Positions 1 to 7,615 of a DNA stretch of 53,344 nucleotides are shown here, piece by piece. The translations under genes were made by a program, and so were the position numbers. The notes under the pieces are model-generated. The model worked only from the letters and a program-made list of their open reading frames with translations. It made no database searches and had not been told where the DNA came from. Each line of letters opens with the position of its first letter. The stretch's first letter is position 1. This stretch comes from TMED26 sp002694075 (lineage in GTDB: Bacteria; Pseudomonadota; Alphaproteobacteria; Thalassobaculales; Thalassobaculaceae), in NCBI GenBank assembly GCA_036160575.1, contig JAYYDT010000030.1, positions 1 through 53,344 on the forward strand. Reading direction: 5' to 3'.

Positions 1-483
1 TACAAATATCGGTGCCGCGTTCGCCAAAGTTGGACCGTCCAATGGTAATGTATGTCCCAAAACGGCCCGGTTAGATGCGCCGTGTATCAACAGATAGCGG
101 CCTGGATCGTCTGGTTGCTCATGAAGGCGCATATGACCATCGCGCGTGAAGTGTTGTACCCCGGGCGTAGGGTTCGGATCGTTAATTTGGCTAGTTAATG
201 CAAACATTCCATACGGGCTTCGTATGGCCACGTCGAGATTGTTTCCAGTCTTTTTTAGGGGGCCCATTGTAAGCAGGTCCGGTTCCCCTGCACTTTTGCT
301 TGACGAGGAGCTACTTGCTGTATCAGAGAACACAGAATTATTTGCTTTAAAGCCTGGTGTGCTAGCGTTAGATATATTTTCCGATAATTTTGAAAATACT
401 ACGCTGTATTGCTGAATTGCATTGGCTGCTGCTGCAATGGCTTTAGTGGCCATGGGTGTAGGTCCCTTTGCGATCAGGGACAT
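1..483 (-). CDS. Flagellar rod/hook-type basal-body protein, 5' part (runs off left edge)
   Basis: Reading the minus strand from the ATG at 483 gives 161 open codons to the window edge. The N-terminus has the pattern of the FlgE/F/G family: a short helix, then ENISNASTPGFKA (the family's 'NNIANxNTxGFK' motif), later NNLDVAI and FTRDGHMRL, which match 'LDLAI' and 'YTRNGSF' in the flgF and flgG genes of this window. Such proteins form the axial rod or hook. A second start at 453 has a better ribosome site (AAGGGA). A sigma-54 promoter lies 24 bp upstream and a terminator separates it from flgH, so it is its own transcription unit. The codons are clearly more AT-rich than in flgH/flgG next door. 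Which member (FlgF, FlgG paralogue or FlgE) cannot be said without the C-terminus. Confidence 0.8.
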   Translation of the reverse strand, partial: MSLIAKGPTPMATKAIAAAANAIQQYSVVFSKLSENISNASTPGFKANNSVFSDTASSSSSSKSAGEPDLLTMGPLKKTGNNLDVAIRSPYGMFALTSQINDPNPTPGVQHFTRDGHMRLHEQPDDPGRYLLIHGASNRAVLGHTLPLDGPTLANAAPIFV

Positions 484-506
484 GATTGTCCCGGCGGACT
501 AAGTGT

Positions 507-522
507 TGCAATAGTTGTGCCA
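507..522 (-). promoter_or_regulatory. Sigma-54 (-24/-12) promoter of the left-edge flagellar gene
   Basis: On the minus strand the sequence TGGCACAACTATTGCA fits the RpoN consensus TGGCACN5TTGCW, with GG and GC 12 bp apart as required. The predicted start of transcription is near 496, just ahead of the ATG at 483 (or 453). Confidence 0.8.
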
Positions 523-536
523 GCCACCGCCGGCGC

Positions 537-570
537 AAAAGAAAGGGCGGCACCCCATGCGGTGCCGCCC
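537..570 (-). terminator. Rho-independent terminator after flgH
   Basis: A perfect 10-bp GC-rich stem (545-554 with 561-570, 6-nt loop) is followed on the minus strand by TTTCTTTT. It sits 30 bp after the flgH stop and before the next sigma-54 promoter, so it ends the flgFGAH operon. Confidence 0.85.
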
Positions 571-599
571 AGTTCGGAGTTAGCACGTCGACCGTGAGG

Positions 600-1361
600 T
601 TAGAACGGCAGCACGATGTCGAGCACTTGGGAGCCGTAGCGTGGCTGTTGCATATCGGTAAGCTGTCCACGACCGCCGTAGGAAATGCGCGCTTCAGCCA
701 TTTTGGCGTAGCTGATGGTGTTGTTCGACAAGATATCTTCGGGGCGAATGATGCCGCCGACGACCAGTTCGCGGACCTCGAAATTGACACGGACTTCTTG
801 GCGGCCAAACAAAACCAGATTGCCGTTGGGCAGGCGTTGGGTAATCACCGCGGCGACCTGCAAATTGATTTTCTCCGCCCGATCAACCTTGCCGGTCCCC
901 GCGTTGTTGGTGGCGCTGGACAGATCCACCGCGTTGGCTCCGGTGGCGCCATCGCTGAACACCTTGCCAAGCAGGTTCTCCGCGCCAAACAGGCCGTTGA
1001 TCCCGGTTGTCTCGGTATTGCTGCGGGTGCGGGAGGTGCTGTTGGAAAGCCCGGCACTGTCGCTGATCGCCACCACAATGGTCAGGATATCGCCCACCCG
1101 GGCCGCCCTTTGGTCCTTGAAGAAGGCGCGCGAACCGGCTTTCCACAGGGAATTAGGGTTGGTTTTAGCGGTGGTCACCGGCGGCATCGGCATGCTGACC
1201 GGTTTATAGGCCGGATTTTCCCGTGGGTTCTGGATGGCGGTCATGGTTGGCGCTTTGCCAATATCCGCGATGCGTTCCAGCGAGCCGCAGGCACCGAGGG
1301 TAGCGAGCAAGGCCAGCGGCAGAATTTTCCGGCCGGTGCTTCGCGTCATACGGATGAACAT
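600..1361 (-). CDS. flgH: Flagellar L-ring protein FlgH
   Basis: FlgH is the outer-membrane lipoprotein that builds the L ring, the bushing through which the flagellar rod passes. The 253-aa product begins with a lipoprotein signal peptide ending LGAC (Cys25). The conserved core follows: SLW and SRAFFKDQRAARVGD, then DILTIVV, a Ser/Thr-rich stretch, and near the C-terminus GNLVLFGRQEVRVN, VVGGIIRPEDI and ARISYGGRGQL. The start at 1361 is preceded by GGGAG. It is the last gene of flgF-flgG-flgA-flgH and is followed by a strong terminator. Confidence 0.97.
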   Translation of the reverse strand: MFIRMTRSTGRKILPLALLATLGACGSLERIADIGKAPTMTAIQNPRENPAYKPVSMPMPPVTTAKTNPNSLWKAGSRAFFKDQRAARVGDILTIVVAISDSAGLSNSTSRTRSNTETTGINGLFGAENLLGKVFSDGATGANAVDLSSATNNAGTGKVDRAEKINLQVAAVITQRLPNGNLVLFGRQEVRVNFEVRELVVGGIIRPEDILSNNTISYAKMAEARISYGGRGQLTDMQQPRYGSQVLDIVLPF

Positions 1362-1392
1362 CTGGTTTCTCCCAAGAAAACGGTCGACCGGA

Positions 1393-2367
1393 CTACGACC
1401 GGGCGGCCAGTAAACTCATCGGGCGGATCACCGCGTCGCCGGCGTCGGTCACCGTCGCCTCAATGATTTTACGGCTATTCACATTGCGAATTCGGATGGT
1501 CTCGCCAACCGCGCCGGGTTGCAGGGCGATCCCGCGGGTGGTCAGAGTCATCGACCCAGTGCTCAGGCTGACTTGGATTTGGTCGCCTTTGCGGATCACC
1601 ATGCGCGGCGTGATATCGGTGCGTCGGATGGGTTTTCCGGCGATCAGTGTACGCCGTGGGGTGAGCCCGACAATGTCGTCGAGATCACTGACCATGATGT
1701 GATCGCCGGCGCGGCTGCGGACTTGTCGCCAGACCACATCATTGGCGGTGATCGTCTCGCCGCGGCGCAAATGGCGCGCCGGCACCGGCAATTTCCGTGT
1801 CGCGTGAGCGCGGCCGGTAATCTCGACCAGGCGAGTCGCCCCCGATAAGGTTGGCAGAGCGAGGCTGGCGTTGAAGCGACCGCCCGGCGCGGTGGTCACA
1901 TCTTCGACACTGATGTCGGCTGGCAAGCTTGGATCGACAAACATTTGAGGGGCGCCAAACAGGTTGATATCAACCCCACCGCCGCCAACTTGATCGCGCA
2001 AGTGAAAAGCCAGCCTTTCTTTGATCAGTGCGACCGGAATGCGCCGCCCCGGTCGGTGGATGTGCACCTGTTCACGGCTGCTTCGCGGACGCCAATCCAA
2101 AGCATTGCCGCGTGCGATACTGGCCAGCAGGTTAGCCTTGTAGGTCACGGTTTCGCCCGGCGCGGGTGCCGGACCGACCCAGCGGTCGGCTGCGGCGTCA
2201 ATGCCAGCGAAGAGGTCGCTGAGATGAACCCCTTCGGCGTCGACGGTGGCCGTCTGGCGGGCCGCCGGGTCGGCGGCCAACGCCGCGCCGGTCGCCATGA
2301 CCATGGCCATGAAGGTACCGGCGAGCGTGTGGCGGATGAGGGCGATAGATCGGATTTGCATGGACAT
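1393..2367 (-). CDS. flgA: Flagellar basal-body P-ring formation chaperone FlgA
   Basis: FlgA is a periplasmic chaperone that helps FlgI assemble into the P ring. The 324-aa protein has a signal peptide (hydrophobic core to about residue 31, ending AALAAD). Its C-terminal half is the SAF-type domain: RHLRRGETITANDV, IVGLTPRRTLIAGKPIR and a final KIIEATVTDAGDAVIRP-like strand. The long N-terminal extension is common in alphaproteobacterial FlgA. It starts 22 bp after flgG and lies 31 bp before flgH. An in-frame ATG two codons downstream is an equally possible start. flgI is not in the window. Confidence 0.93.
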   Translation of the reverse strand: MSMQIRSIALIRHTLAGTFMAMVMATGAALAADPAARQTATVDAEGVHLSDLFAGIDAAADRWVGPAPAPGETVTYKANLLASIARGNALDWRPRSSREQVHIHRPGRRIPVALIKERLAFHLRDQVGGGGVDINLFGAPQMFVDPSLPADISVEDVTTAPGGRFNASLALPTLSGATRLVEITGRAHATRKLPVPARHLRRGETITANDVVWRQVRSRAGDHIMVSDLDDIVGLTPRRTLIAGKPIRRTDITPRMVIRKGDQIQVSLSTGSMTLTTRGIALQPGAVGETIRIRNVNSRKIIEATVTDAGDAVIRPMSLLAARS

Positions 2368-2389
2368 GGCTTACATCCCTAACCCACGT

Positions 2390-3175
2390 TTAGCGGACGT
2401 TGTTCGCGGTTTGCATCATCTGATCCGAGGTCTCGATAACCTTGGAATTCAGCTCATAGGCGCGCTGGGCAGTGATCATATTGGTGATTTCTTTGATCGG
2501 ATCGACGTTGGAATCCTCAACAAATCCTTGTTGCAAAGTTCCGTACCCATTGCTGTCCGGGGTGCCCAGGGCCGGTGGACCCGAGGCATCGGTTTCCAGC
2601 AGCAAGTTGTTCCCGATGTTCTCCAGACCGGCCTTGTTCTGGAAAATCGCCAACTGCAACTGACCAAGATTGGTTTCCGCGACTTGCCCATCGATCTTGG
2701 CAAAAACTTGGCCCTGCGAGTTAATTGATATCGCAATCGCTTCTGCGGGAATCGCAATTCCGGGCTGCACGGAGAAACCGTCCTGATTAACAATGTTACC
2801 AGTCGGGCCTATTTGAAAGGCCCCGGCTCGGGTATAAGCCAGTTGACCATCGGGTAGTTCAATTTGGAAAAACCCTTCGCCGCGAATGGCTAAATCCAAC
2901 TGGTTGTCTGTTTTGGTCATCGCGCCCTGCGCCGAAATCCGGTAGGTGGCGGCCGCGTTCACACCGATCCCTAGTTGAATGCCGGTCGGCACAATCGTCC
3001 CGGCCGCCGACGAAGTGGTGCCGACGCGGCGCTGGTCCTGGTACAGCAGGTCTTGGAATTCGGCGCGCTGGCGCTTGTAGCCCGTGGTGTTCATGTTGGC
3101 GATGTTGTTCGAGATAACCTCGACATTGAGTTGTTGGGCCAACATGCCGGTGGCGGCGATACTCAGGGATTGCAT
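2390..3175 (-). CDS. flgG: Flagellar distal rod protein FlgG
   Basis: FlgG forms the distal rod that crosses the periplasm. At 261 aa it has the family's usual length. Seen motifs are MQSLSIAATGM at the N-terminus, NNIANMNTTGYKRQRAEFQDL, LDLAIRGEGFFQI, YTRAGAFQI, and the C-terminal helix VDPIKEITNMITAQRAYELNSKVI that packs with the N-terminal helix in the rod. The start has a clear Shine-Dalgarno sequence (AAGGAG). It lies 45 bp after flgF in the same operon. Confidence 0.98.
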   Translation of the reverse strand: MQSLSIAATGMLAQQLNVEVISNNIANMNTTGYKRQRAEFQDLLYQDQRRVGTTSSAAGTIVPTGIQLGIGVNAAATYRISAQGAMTKTDNQLDLAIRGEGFFQIELPDGQLAYTRAGAFQIGPTGNIVNQDGFSVQPGIAIPAEAIAISINSQGQVFAKIDGQVAETNLGQLQLAIFQNKAGLENIGNNLLLETDASGPPALGTPDSNGYGTLQQGFVEDSNVDPIKEITNMITAQRAYELNSKVIETSDQMMQTANNVR

Positions 3176-3220
3176 GGTGTGGTCTCCTTACTCCGGGGGG
3201 CTTATGACGTTGGCCCTTTG

Positions 3221-3946
3221 TTAAGCTTGCGCGGGGCGTCCCAGGCGGCGGATCACGTCGCGCTGGCGCTCATCTTCCTGTTTGACGATTTTCGAAGCGC
3301 GCTCATAGGCGCGATGAATATCGATCAGCTTGGTCATTTCGGTCATCGACTGAACGTTGGAGCCCTCCAACATGCCCTGCAGGACGTTGGTTTTTTCGAC
3401 GGGCTTGGCCTCCTGTTCGGTGGCCAGGTAACCGTTGCCGCGTTTTTTCATGTCTTGCGGGTTCTCGAAGCTCACCACACTGATGGTGCCAACCTCCTCA
3501 CCGTCGGCCTGCACCAAACCGTCTTTGGTGATGGTGATTTGGCTGCTCCCGACCGGCAGAAGGATCGGGTTGCCGCCAGCATCGAGAACCGCGCCGCCGG
3601 CGCGAGTCACCAGTTTGCCCTCGTTATCAACGGCGAATGAACCGTTGCGGGTATAAAATGTCTCGGTGCCTTCGGCGATGGCGAAAAACCCCTCGCCGCC
3701 GATCGCAAGGTCAAAAGGGTTGCCGGTTGGTTGCATGGCGCCGGCACCCAGATCGCGGACACTGCCAAGATCGACCACAAAATCGTGTTTTCGGCCGGTG
3801 TTGTCCGTGACTTCGAATTTGTCATACAGCGCCATCTCGGCCTTGAAACCGGTGGTGTTCACGTTGGCGATGTTGTTGGCGACAATCGACAGCTCCCGCT
3901 GGAGGGCGGTCTGTCGCGATAAGATGATATAGCCTGGCGATTCCAT
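3221..3946 (-). CDS. flgF: Flagellar proximal rod protein FlgF
   Basis: FlgF is a component of the proximal rod. The 241-aa product starts MESPGYIILSRQTALQRE, with NNIANVNTTGFKAEM, FDLAIGGEGFFAI, FYTRNGSFAV, and the C-terminal MTEMTKLIDIHRAYERASKI helix. The frame stays open further upstream to 4153, but the ATG at 3946 has the Shine-Dalgarno GAGGAAA, fits the family N-terminus, and lies about 45 nt downstream of the start site predicted from the sigma-54 promoter at 4002-4017. It is the first gene of flgF-flgG-flgA-flgH. Confidence 0.97.
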   Translation of the reverse strand: MESPGYIILSRQTALQRELSIVANNIANVNTTGFKAEMALYDKFEVTDNTGRKHDFVVDLGSVRDLGAGAMQPTGNPFDLAIGGEGFFAIAEGTETFYTRNGSFAVDNEGKLVTRAGGAVLDAGGNPILLPVGSSQITITKDGLVQADGEEVGTISVVSFENPQDMKKRGNGYLATEQEAKPVEKTNVLQGMLEGSNVQSMTEMTKLIDIHRAYERASKIVKQEDERQRDVIRRLGRPAQA

Positions 3947-4001
3947 GTGTTTTTCCTCGCGGTCCCTTGAGATCCTCTGATCGACGACCTGCCAAACGGA
4001 T

Positions 4002-4017
4002 TGCACAGGCCGTGCCA
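4002..4017 (-). promoter_or_regulatory. Sigma-54 promoter of the flgFGAH operon
   Basis: On the minus strand TGGCACGGCCTGTGCA matches the -24/-12 consensus at all bases except the first T of TTGCW. GG-to-GC spacing is the required 12 bp. It lies between flgF and the divergent fliL. Confidence 0.85.
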
Positions 4018-4203
4018 AAAACAAAAACCTCGAAAAATGAGGGGGTTGGGGTTTTTTGCCCGACCAGCGGAGCGACTTTCGGTCGTGCCGGCAAGAACTG
4101 CCGAGCATGCCTGCGGGCGCCTGCCGGCGGCCATACCATGGCGGGGGGATCAAGCCGGGCAGTGGTTTGCCATTTAAGTAATTTCGAGTAGAATAAAAAT
4201 ATA

Positions 4204-4219
4204 AGGCACGGCTTTTGCT
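4204..4219 (+). promoter_or_regulatory. Sigma-54 promoter of the fliL-fliM motor operon
   Basis: AGGCACGGCTTTTGCT matches TGGCACN5TTGCW except for the first base, with GG at 4205-4206 and GC at 4217-4218. The predicted start of transcription is near 4230, about 70 nt before fliL. The rest of the 352-bp flgF-fliL gap holds an AT-rich block (about 4166-4203), possibly an activator or IHF zone, and no gene. Confidence 0.8.
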
Positions 4220-4298
4220 TTCCCTTTGCGCACCGCCGCCAGCAGTGCCGTTGGCGTGGTCGTTGGAACCTTGGCGTTCAAAAGGAAAATGGACTTCG

Positions 4299-4817
4299 AT
4301 GGCCGAAGAGAATCAAGAAAGCCAGGAAGAGGGTGAAGAGGGCGAGGGCCAGAAAAAGGGCGGCCTTAAGAAGATAATCTTAATCGCTGGGTTAGTTCTG
4401 CTGTTGTTGATCGGCGCCGGGGGCGGCGCGGCCGTGATGTTGGGGGTTTTCGATCCGCCACCGGACGAGAGTGAGCAGGCGGAGGCGCCGGTCGAGGTTC
4501 AGTTGGAACCCGAGGCGGTGTTTCTCGAAATTCCGGATTTGATCGTTAACTTGAACTCGACCGGCCGCAAAGCGACGTTTTTGAAAATCAAAATCGCGCT
4601 TGAGGTGGAAAACGCCGAGGAAGTCGAAGAGATCAACCAGGTGCTGCCCCGAATCATCGACAACTTCCAGGTGTATTTGCGTGAATTGCGAGTCACCGAC
4701 CTGCAGGGGTCGGCCGGTCTTTATCGATTGCGCGAGGAATTGTTGCGGCGTGTCAATCTGGCGGTCCGTCCGTCGAAGGTGAAGGACATCTTGTTTAAGG
4801 AAATGTTGGTCCAGTAG
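4299..4817 (+). CDS. fliL: Flagellar basal body-associated protein FliL
   Basis: FliL is a single-span inner-membrane protein around the stator that supports torque and motor stability. The 172-aa product has an acidic cytoplasmic tail rich in E and Q, a KKGGLKKI anchor, a TM helix (about residues 26-46), a Pro/Glu linker, then the FliL domain with LEIPDLIVNLNS, FLKIKIALEV, LPRIIDNFQVYLREL and a C-terminal VNLAVRPSKVKDILFKEMLVQ. The frame is open back to 4215, but the ATG at 4299 begins directly before the acidic tail and follows AAAGGA. It is first in the motor operon, with fliM 17 bp downstream. Confidence 0.95.
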   Translation: MAEENQESQEEGEEGEGQKKGGLKKIILIAGLVLLLLIGAGGGAAVMLGVFDPPPDESEQAEAPVEVQLEPEAVFLEIPDLIVNLNSTGRKATFLKIKIALEVENAEEVEEINQVLPRIIDNFQVYLRELRVTDLQGSAGLYRLREELLRRVNLAVRPSKVKDILFKEMLVQ

Positions 4818-4834
4818 GGCCGGTGGAAGGCGTG

Positions 4835-5872
4835 ATGACGGACGAAACCACAGATAACGCCGATGACGCCGAGGATATGGCGGCGATGATGGCCGAGCCG
4901 GGCGGCGGCGTCGAGCCGTCGCGGATCCTCAACCAGGATGAGATCGACAGCCTCCTCGGTTTTGACGAGGAGGAAGATGACGGCGGCGGTGTTTCCGGGC
5001 TGCAAGCAATCGCCAACTCGGCGCTGGTGTCCTATGAACGCCTGCCGATGCTGGAGGTGGTGTTCGACCGGCTGGTCCGCATGATGTCGACCAGTTTGCG
5101 CAATTTCACCTCCGACAACGTCGAAGTCTCCCTCGACAACATTACCTCGACCCGCTTCACCGATTATCTCAACTCGGTCCCGTTGCCGGCGATGATCAGT
5201 GTGGTGGTGGCCGAAGAATGGGATAATTACGCCCTGTTGGTGGTCGATTCGGCACTGGCCTATTCGACTGTCGATGTGTTGATGGGCGGGCGCCGCGGCA
5301 CCGCCGCCATGCGCATTGAGGGGCGGCCCTTCACGACCATTGAACGCAACCTGGTCGAGCGCATGGTGAATGTGGTGCTGAGCGACTTGTCCGCCGCCTT
5401 CGACCCGATCAGTCCCGTCACCTTCCGTTTTGACAGCTTGGAAACCAATCCACGCTTCGCGACTATCGCGCGCCCTGGTGACGCCGCGATCTTGGCGCGT
5501 TTGCGCATCGACATGGATGACCGTGGCGGGCGGCTGGAACTGCTCTTGCCTTACGCCACCCTGGAACCGGTGCGTGAACTGCTGTTGCAAATGTTCATGG
5601 GCGAGAAATTCGGCCGCGACGCGATTTGGGAAACCCATTTGGCGAGTGAGCTTTGGCTGACCGATATTGAGCTGGAAGCGGTCCTGGACCAATTCGTGAT
5701 GTCGCTCAACGACGTGCTGAACTGGAAGCCGGGGTCTCGGATTTCACTCAACGCGCGGCCCGATTCGGCGGTCGAGATGCGGTGCGGCGAAGTTTCCTTG
5801 TTCAGCGGCAAAATGGGCCAGCGCAACGGCAACATGGCGGTCTCGATCGACCGCAAACTGCGCAAAATGTGA
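4835..5872 (+). CDS. fliM: Flagellar motor switch protein FliM
   Basis: FliM links the MS ring to FliN in the C ring and binds CheY-P. The 345-aa protein has a long acidic N-terminus containing ILNQDEIDSLLG (about residues 31-42), the conserved CheY-P-binding peptide. It then has the CheC/FliM middle domain (FDRLVRMMSTSLRN, FTTIERNLVERMV) and a C-terminal SpoA domain (VLNWKPGSRISLNARPDS, VEMRCGEVSLFSGKMG). ATG 4835 is chosen because GGAAGG precedes it; a GTG at 4823 is in frame. fliN and fliG are not in the window. Confidence 0.97.
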   Translation: MTDETTDNADDAEDMAAMMAEPGGGVEPSRILNQDEIDSLLGFDEEEDDGGGVSGLQAIANSALVSYERLPMLEVVFDRLVRMMSTSLRNFTSDNVEVSLDNITSTRFTDYLNSVPLPAMISVVVAEEWDNYALLVVDSALAYSTVDVLMGGRRGTAAMRIEGRPFTTIERNLVERMVNVVLSDLSAAFDPISPVTFRFDSLETNPRFATIARPGDAAILARLRIDMDDRGGRLELLLPYATLEPVRELLLQMFMGEKFGRDAIWETHLASELWLTDIELEAVLDQFVMSLNDVLNWKPGSRISLNARPDSAVEMRCGEVSLFSGKMGQRNGNMAVSIDRKLRKM

Positions 5873-5897
5873 CAGGCGCGAGCGAAAGGCGGCGAAC

Positions 5898-6404
5898 ATG
5901 ATCATGTGGGGCCTGGTTTTGGATGTCGTGCTCGTGATCCTTTTGGTCGCGACGATCATCTATGCGGTTGTGCTGAATCGACGGTTGGCGGTGTTACGGA
6001 CGGACCGCAAGGATTTGGAGGAATTTATCCAGCGCCTGAACGGCGCCAGCCAACGCGCCGAGGCGGCGTTAAGTGGGATTAAGGTGACCGCCGAACAGAC
6101 CCAGCGGGTGTTGAATGAGAATGGCGAGCGGGCGCAAGCGCTACGCGACGAACTGATATTCCTCATCGAGCGCGGTGACAAAGTGGGCGAGAAATTGGCC
6201 GTCTCGCGGAGCGTCATTGACGAGACGCCGGCGCCGCCGCCGGCACAAACTCCGGAACAATCACCGGGGCCAGCATCGGAACGGGCGCCGGAGCGCCCCC
6301 CTGTCGGCCGCGCCGCGCGGTCGACGCGCGCCGCCGATCGCGATGACGCGCCACGTTCTCAGGCGGAGGAGGATTTGTTGCGCGCTTTAAGGGATGTTCG
6401 CTGA
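5898..6404 (+). CDS. DUF6468-type flagellar-operon membrane protein
   Basis: The 168-aa protein has one TM helix near the N-terminus (about residues 4-25), then a basic turn and a predicted coiled-coil region (DLEEFIQRLNGASQRAEAAL ... ENGERAQALRDELIFLIERGDKV), and a Pro/Ala/Arg-rich low-complexity tail. This shape fits the small DUF6468 proteins found beside fliM and motE in Rhodospirillales; the assignment to that family is from memory of gene context. It is coupled to the next gene by a TGATG overlap at 6402-6406. Its role is unknown; a place near stator or switch is inferred from position only. Confidence 0.75.
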   Translation: MIMWGLVLDVVLVILLVATIIYAVVLNRRLAVLRTDRKDLEEFIQRLNGASQRAEAALSGIKVTAEQTQRVLNENGERAQALRDELIFLIERGDKVGEKLAVSRSVIDETPAPPPAQTPEQSPGPASERAPERPPVGRAARSTRAADRDDAPRSQAEEDLLRALRDVR

Positions 6405-7195
6405 TGGCTTATACGCGTCAAGGACGCCCGGCGCGTCCCGCCGCCGACCAACCCAAAGCCGATCGGCGGGCCGCCGGCCAAACCAGGCCCGCCCGCGCCG
6501 CCCAAAAAAATCCGTCACGTCCGAAAACCGGTGAGCTCGGCGGCTGGTTTCGCATGTTGCCGGTCGTCATTTGCACCGCGGTGATCATGCTGACCGTGCG
6601 GGTGAACGATTTATGGGAAGCTTGGCGCGACGGCCGGACGCAAATCACGTTCGCCAGCGCCGCCGTGGCCGAGGCCAAACCGCCGGTGCAAATCGCCGCC
6701 GAAACCAAGGCGCCGGCGGCCGGAGCAGCGAAAACCGCTGAGAAAACCGGCGCCGACGGCCAGCCCCTGGACCCCATTATGTTCAGCCGGTCGGAGATTG
6801 AATTGCTGCAGGAGTTGTCCAAGCGGCGCAAGGAATTGGACGCGCGCGAACAGACCGTGGTCCAACGCGAGGGGCTGTTGACCGCCGCCGAGGCGCGTAT
6901 CGAACGGCGCTTGGCCGCGCTTGGCAAAGTGAAAACGGAGATCGAGGGGCTGATCAAAAAATACGAGGCTCAGGAGGAAAAAGAGCTCAAAAATCTGGTT
7001 CTGATTTACGAGAAGATGAAGCCCAAGGAAGCGGCGCGGATTTTCGACCAACTGGAAATGGACGTGCTGCTCAAGGTCATTGATCGCATGAAATCGACCA
7101 AAACCGCCCCGGTTTTGGCGGCGATGGCGCCGGAACGCGCCAAAGAGTTGACCATGCGCATCGCCGAACGTCGGCCCATGCCAAAGCTGAAGTAA
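6404..7195 (+). CDS. motE: MotE-type motor chaperone
   Basis: MotE proteins are periplasmic chaperones for stator or T-ring parts in alphaproteobacteria (shown for MotC in rhizobia). The 263-aa product has a basic N-terminus, one TM segment (about residues 51-66), a linker, and a long coiled coil (SEIELLQELSKRRKELDARE onward). It ends with the MgtE-N-like helical domain YEKMKPKEAARIFDQLEM ... VLAAMAPERAKELT, which defines the family. The start overlaps the previous stop (TGATG). Confidence 0.88.
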   Translation: MAYTRQGRPARPAADQPKADRRAAGQTRPARAAQKNPSRPKTGELGGWFRMLPVVICTAVIMLTVRVNDLWEAWRDGRTQITFASAAVAEAKPPVQIAAETKAPAAGAAKTAEKTGADGQPLDPIMFSRSEIELLQELSKRRKELDAREQTVVQREGLLTAAEARIERRLAALGKVKTEIEGLIKKYEAQEEKELKNLVLIYEKMKPKEAARIFDQLEMDVLLKVIDRMKSTKTAPVLAAMAPERAKELTMRIAERRPMPKLK

Positions 7196-7218
7196 GCGGG
7201 GATCGGGAGGGCGCGTCC

Positions 7219-7611
7219 ATGGACACCAATATCAACGTTCTGATTGTCGACGACTACAACACGATGTTGCGCATTATCCGAACCTTTCTGCGGCAGATTG
7301 GATTTAAGAACATCTCGGAAGCCAATAACGGCGAAGAGGCGCTGGAAAAGCTCCGCACCGGCTATTACGGCTTGGTTATCTCGGACTGGAACATGTCACC
7401 CATGAGCGGGCTCGAGTTGGTTGAGGCGGTGCGCGCCGACGCCGCTCTGGCCCATCTGCCCTTCATTCTGGTAACCGCCGAGGGCAAGGCCGAAAAAGTT
7501 GTCGCCGCCAAGGCGGCGGGCGTCAATAACTACATTGTCAAACCGTTCAACGCGGCGACGCTGGAGCGCAAAATCAGCGCCGTTTTGAAACCGCGCGCGG
7601 CCGACGGATAA
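7219..7611 (+). CDS. CheY-like single-domain response regulator
   Basis: A 130-aa stand-alone receiver domain. The acidic pair is in VLIVDDYNTM, the phospho-acceptor Asp in LVISDWNMSP, the switch Thr in ILVTAEG and the conserved Lys in YIVKPFNAATL, so it should be phosphorylated normally. The WNMSPMSG loop and KVVAAKAAGVNNYIVKPF are typical of chemotaxis CheY. No cheA or other che gene is in the window. Its place between motE and the motB-like genes suggests it acts on the switch or stator of this motor. The start has GGGAGGG upstream. Confidence 0.93.
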   Translation: MDTNINVLIVDDYNTMLRIIRTFLRQIGFKNISEANNGEEALEKLRTGYYGLVISDWNMSPMSGLELVEAVRADAALAHLPFILVTAEGKAEKVVAAKAAGVNNYIVKPFNAATLERKISAVLKPRAADG

Positions 7612-7615
7612 GCGC

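Noticed and set aside
486..1466. 326-aa plus-strand frame opposite flgH
   Set aside because: Made by the codon bias of flgH; no recognisable protein.
4721..5692. 323-aa minus-strand frame opposite fliM
   Set aside because: His/Gln-rich shadow of fliM.
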